The notes under the pieces were generated by a model. The model saw nothing but the letters and a program-made list of their open reading frames with translations, was not told where the DNA came from and ran no database searches. From Basidiobolus ranarum (Eukaryota > Basidiobolomycota > Basidiobolomycetes > Basidiobolales), in NCBI GenBank assembly GCA_040143965.1, contig JASJQH010000093.1, positions 1 through 30,993 on the forward strand: DNA of 30,993 bases, given 5' to 3'. This document shows positions 29,148 to 30,993 of this stretch, one piece after another (position 1 is the stretch's first letter; each line of letters opens with the position of its first letter). The position numbers and the translations under genes were made by a program.

Positions 29148-29948
29148 ATGCCAACTGTACTCAGTGTTTTTGCCGCTTCTTGCATTGTATTCCAAACAGT
29201 ATTAGCTGCTCCAGTTCATAACCTACCAGGTTTTGCAAATGCAGTAGCACAAACTACTTACAAAGACAGATCTTGTGGACAACAAACTGGGCCTTGCGAT
29301 ATACAACCCCGATATCAGGCAACTCCTCAAGTGAGAGAGTACAGTTATGCCCAACCACAAGCAATGCCAGTGTATCAACAGAGTGAAGAACAGCCAGCAG
29401 ACGAGGAGTCTACTCCTGATCAAGGCCAAATGGATCAGACTCCAGCTGAAGATACTCAAGGTGCAGAGCAGCCAGCTGCTGATGAGCCCACTCCTGATCA
29501 AGGCCAAATGGAGCAGGCTCCAGCTGAAGATGATCAAAGTTCAGAACAGCCAACAGAAGATGAATCCTCTCCCGATCAAGGTCAAATGGAACAGGCTCCC
29601 GCTGAAGATGAACAATCTCAGTCTGAGGACCAAACTCAAGAAGCTCCCTCCTATACCACTACTCCTGCTTCATGGAATGTTGACTTGAGTCAACTCCAGC
29701 CCAAACAAGCGCTACTTGATGAAGTGAAAGGCCACGCATCCCAAGGTAGTCAAGCACTGTCCGATGCGAACCAGTTTGACCAAGCCCAACTAGTTGACCA
29801 AACTGTGTACCAACCATCTCAGCCACCTCAACCCCAGATCATCATTCCCCAGTGGCCAATGCACCGACCCAGAAAAGCCTACAAGAAGTACAAGAAATTT
29901 GCTCACCGTTCTTTCAAGATCAGATATTTCAGCGGTAACAGACACTAA
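29148..29948 (+). CDS. Secreted repetitive Gln/Glu/Pro-rich protein, copy 1
   Basis: 266-residue single-exon protein, not assigned to a family. A clear signal peptide (MPTVLSVFAASCIVFQTVLA, cleavage around AAP) is followed by a region conserved with copy 2 containing two cysteines (RSCGQQTGPC). Then come three imperfect acidic repeats of 26-27 residues with the core TPDQGQMEQAPAED (about residues 79-158), a Gln-rich stretch, and a strongly basic C terminus (RPRKAYKKYKKFAHRSFKIR). The acidic middle with a basic tail suggests a secreted or cell-wall protein that may self-associate through charge; this is inference. AATAAA at 30015 is a plausible poly(A) signal. It is the first of a tandem pair. 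Confidence 0.85.
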   Translation: MPTVLSVFAASCIVFQTVLAAPVHNLPGFANAVAQTTYKDRSCGQQTGPCDIQPRYQATPQVREYSYAQPQAMPVYQQSEEQPADEESTPDQGQMDQTPAEDTQGAEQPAADEPTPDQGQMEQAPAEDDQSSEQPTEDESSPDQGQMEQAPAEDEQSQSEDQTQEAPSYTTTPASWNVDLSQLQPKQALLDEVKGHASQGSQALSDANQFDQAQLVDQTVYQPSQPPQPQIIIPQWPMHRPRKAYKKYKKFAHRSFKIRYFSGNRH

Positions 29949-30646
29949 ACCTTCGTCCTTTTCACTCACTATTCTCATAACGGCTTGCAATTATGCATAT
30001 AAACTTGAATCTTCAATAAAGTGTTCCCAATAATAACACTAACAAGCCATGTTAAAATATCGATGGCGTTAAACTAACTAGGAAGTGATGGACTAGAAAA
30101 TAGCAGTTACCACGTTCAGGGTAGGTGATCATGCTTGACAAATGCTACTATAAAAGGGAAAAATTCTTCGTTATTATTGCTACTTCCAAAGTACGTAGTA
30201 CAACCCCTCGGAGTATAATCTTTACCACATGAAGAGTACAAATTGCTACTAGTTATAGTAGTTATACTCGTACAAGTAGATAGAGCATTTTTTCATATGG
30301 CTATGTATTCAATGAAAATAAACTGATGATTGGGTGAGCAACAATTCTTAAAGCTGCAAATATATGCTGATAAAAAAGTCAGCCATAATTTTTATTTTAA
30401 CATGCCTGTTCTGACAGACCAATTGAATAACCAATACATACCTTGAGCCGTTTGGTAAATACAATCCATTTTAATAGTCTACTTGATAGCGTATTATGCG
30501 CCTATTAGAAAAAGTTTCTTTGGTAGATTATTTAAGCACTTCAGATAGCACTTGTTGGTTTGGTATTACTTGTATAAAAGTGCTTAGTCCCCGTTAGTCG
30601 ATATTTATTCTGTTCTTAGCTTATCAACAATAACCATTCAGTAAGC
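29949..30646. other. Intergenic region between the tandem secreted-protein genes
   Basis: About 700 AT-rich bases. Holds the poly(A) signal of copy 1 (30015-30020) and the promoter of copy 2. It shows no obvious similarity to the upstream region of copy 1 and no coding sequence. Confidence 0.55.
30573..30580 (+). promoter_or_regulatory. TATA box of secreted repeat protein gene 2
   Basis: TATAAAAG 67 bases before the ATG at 30647, in a promoter that otherwise does not resemble that of copy 1. Confidence 0.55.
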
Positions 30647-30993
30647 ATGCAAACTATTCTACTCACTTTGGTTTCATCCTGCGTCGTGATTCAAGGAGCA
30701 TTGGCCGTTCCAGTTCATAACCTACCAGGTTTTGCAAATGCAGTAGCACAAACTACTTACAAAGATAGATCTTGTGGACAGCAGACTGGGACTTGCGATA
30801 TACAACCACAATATCAGGCGACTCCTCAAGTGAGAGAGTACAGTTATGCCCAACCACAAGCAATGTCAGTGTATGAACAGAATGAAGAACAGCCAGCAGA
30901 CGAGGAGTCTACTCTTGATCAAGGCCAAATGAAACAGGCTCCAGCTGAAGATGATCAAAGTTCAGAACAACCAACAGAGGATGAGTCCACTCC
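30647..30993 (+). CDS. Secreted repetitive protein, copy 2 (partial, runs off the window)
   Basis: Paralogue of the gene at 29148, cut by the window edge after 115 codons. The signal peptide (MQTILLTLVSSCVVIQGALA) is only weakly like that of copy 1, yet from the codons PVHNLPGF onward the proteins are nearly identical, and the first 56 bases of that block match exactly. The first repeat unit begins like unit 1 of copy 1 (ADEESTLDQGQM) but continues like units 2 and 3 (QAPAEDDQSSEQPTED), so one repeat appears to be missing relative to copy 1. The same pair of cysteines is present. Confidence 0.85.
   Translation, partial: MQTILLTLVSSCVVIQGALAVPVHNLPGFANAVAQTTYKDRSCGQQTGTCDIQPQYQATPQVREYSYAQPQAMSVYEQNEEQPADEESTLDQGQMKQAPAEDDQSSEQPTEDEST

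Noticed and set aside
29223-29688. Alternative frames over the secreted repeat region on both strands
   Set aside because: Tandem repeats keep all frames open in step. Only one frame has a signal peptide, TATA box and a conserved paralogue.
1-30993. tRNA genes, CRISPR arrays, or a dedicated multi-gene defence or biosynthetic cluster
   Set aside because: No B-box-like tRNA pattern outside exons, no spaced direct repeats, and no grouping of biosynthetic or defence enzymes were seen. The genes look like independent housekeeping and accessory units.

Overview
The window is nuclear DNA of a fungus. It is AT-rich, its genes are split by many short GT-AG introns (mostly 45-90 bases, a few near 33-35), and it carries mitochondrial-import genes, an Argonaute, a fungal-type sulfonate/TauD dioxygenase and a Ty1/copia retrotransposon remnant. 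Gene spacing and intron style suit an early-diverging filamentous fungus, but lineage is an inference; nothing in the window fixes it.

Left edge (1-1.8 kb): a minus-strand copia-type fossil with gag remnant, primer-binding site and short LTR, facing a second related LTR in the opposite orientation. From 1.8 to 9.0 kb three plus-strand metabolic or mitochondrial genes follow head to tail: alpha subunit of the mitochondrial processing peptidase, mitochondrial Lon protease (PIM1 type), and a TauD/JLP1-like 2-oxoglutarate dioxygenase. From 9.2 to 12.0 kb lies a 16-exon gene for a multi-OB-fold, RPA1-like single-strand DNA-binding protein, reconstructed here exon by exon. A minus-strand fumarylacetoacetate-hydrolase-family gene (12.5-13.4 kb) is followed by 1.5 kb with no clear gene but with splice-flanked open stretches and tandem repeats.

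From 14.9 to 17.9 kb is a DH-PH RhoGEF; from 18.6 to 21.2 kb a complete Argonaute with an intact DEDH slicer tetrad; from 21.5 to 23.1 kb a DXO/Rai1 decapping nuclease with every catalytic residue. Convergent with it is an unrecognised 606-residue membrane protein (minus), which shares a short divergent promoter with a small probable mitochondrial protein. The right end holds a manganese-type CDF transporter, a DsbA-like CxxS protein, and two tandem genes for repetitive secreted proteins whose mature parts are nearly identical while their signal peptides and promoters have diverged; the second runs off the window.

Functional themes: mitochondrial protein import and quality control (alpha-MPP, Lon), RNA turnover and silencing (Argonaute next to DXO/Rai1), DNA maintenance (multi-OB protein), and secretion. 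No operon logic applies; neighbours are probably independent transcription units. The most interesting items are the half-tRNA primer site of the copia fossil, the multi-OB protein, the unknown membrane protein, the duplicated secreted pair with its conversion-like boundary, and the isolated HExxH-coding stretch near 14.0 kb. No tRNA, rRNA or CRISPR was seen.
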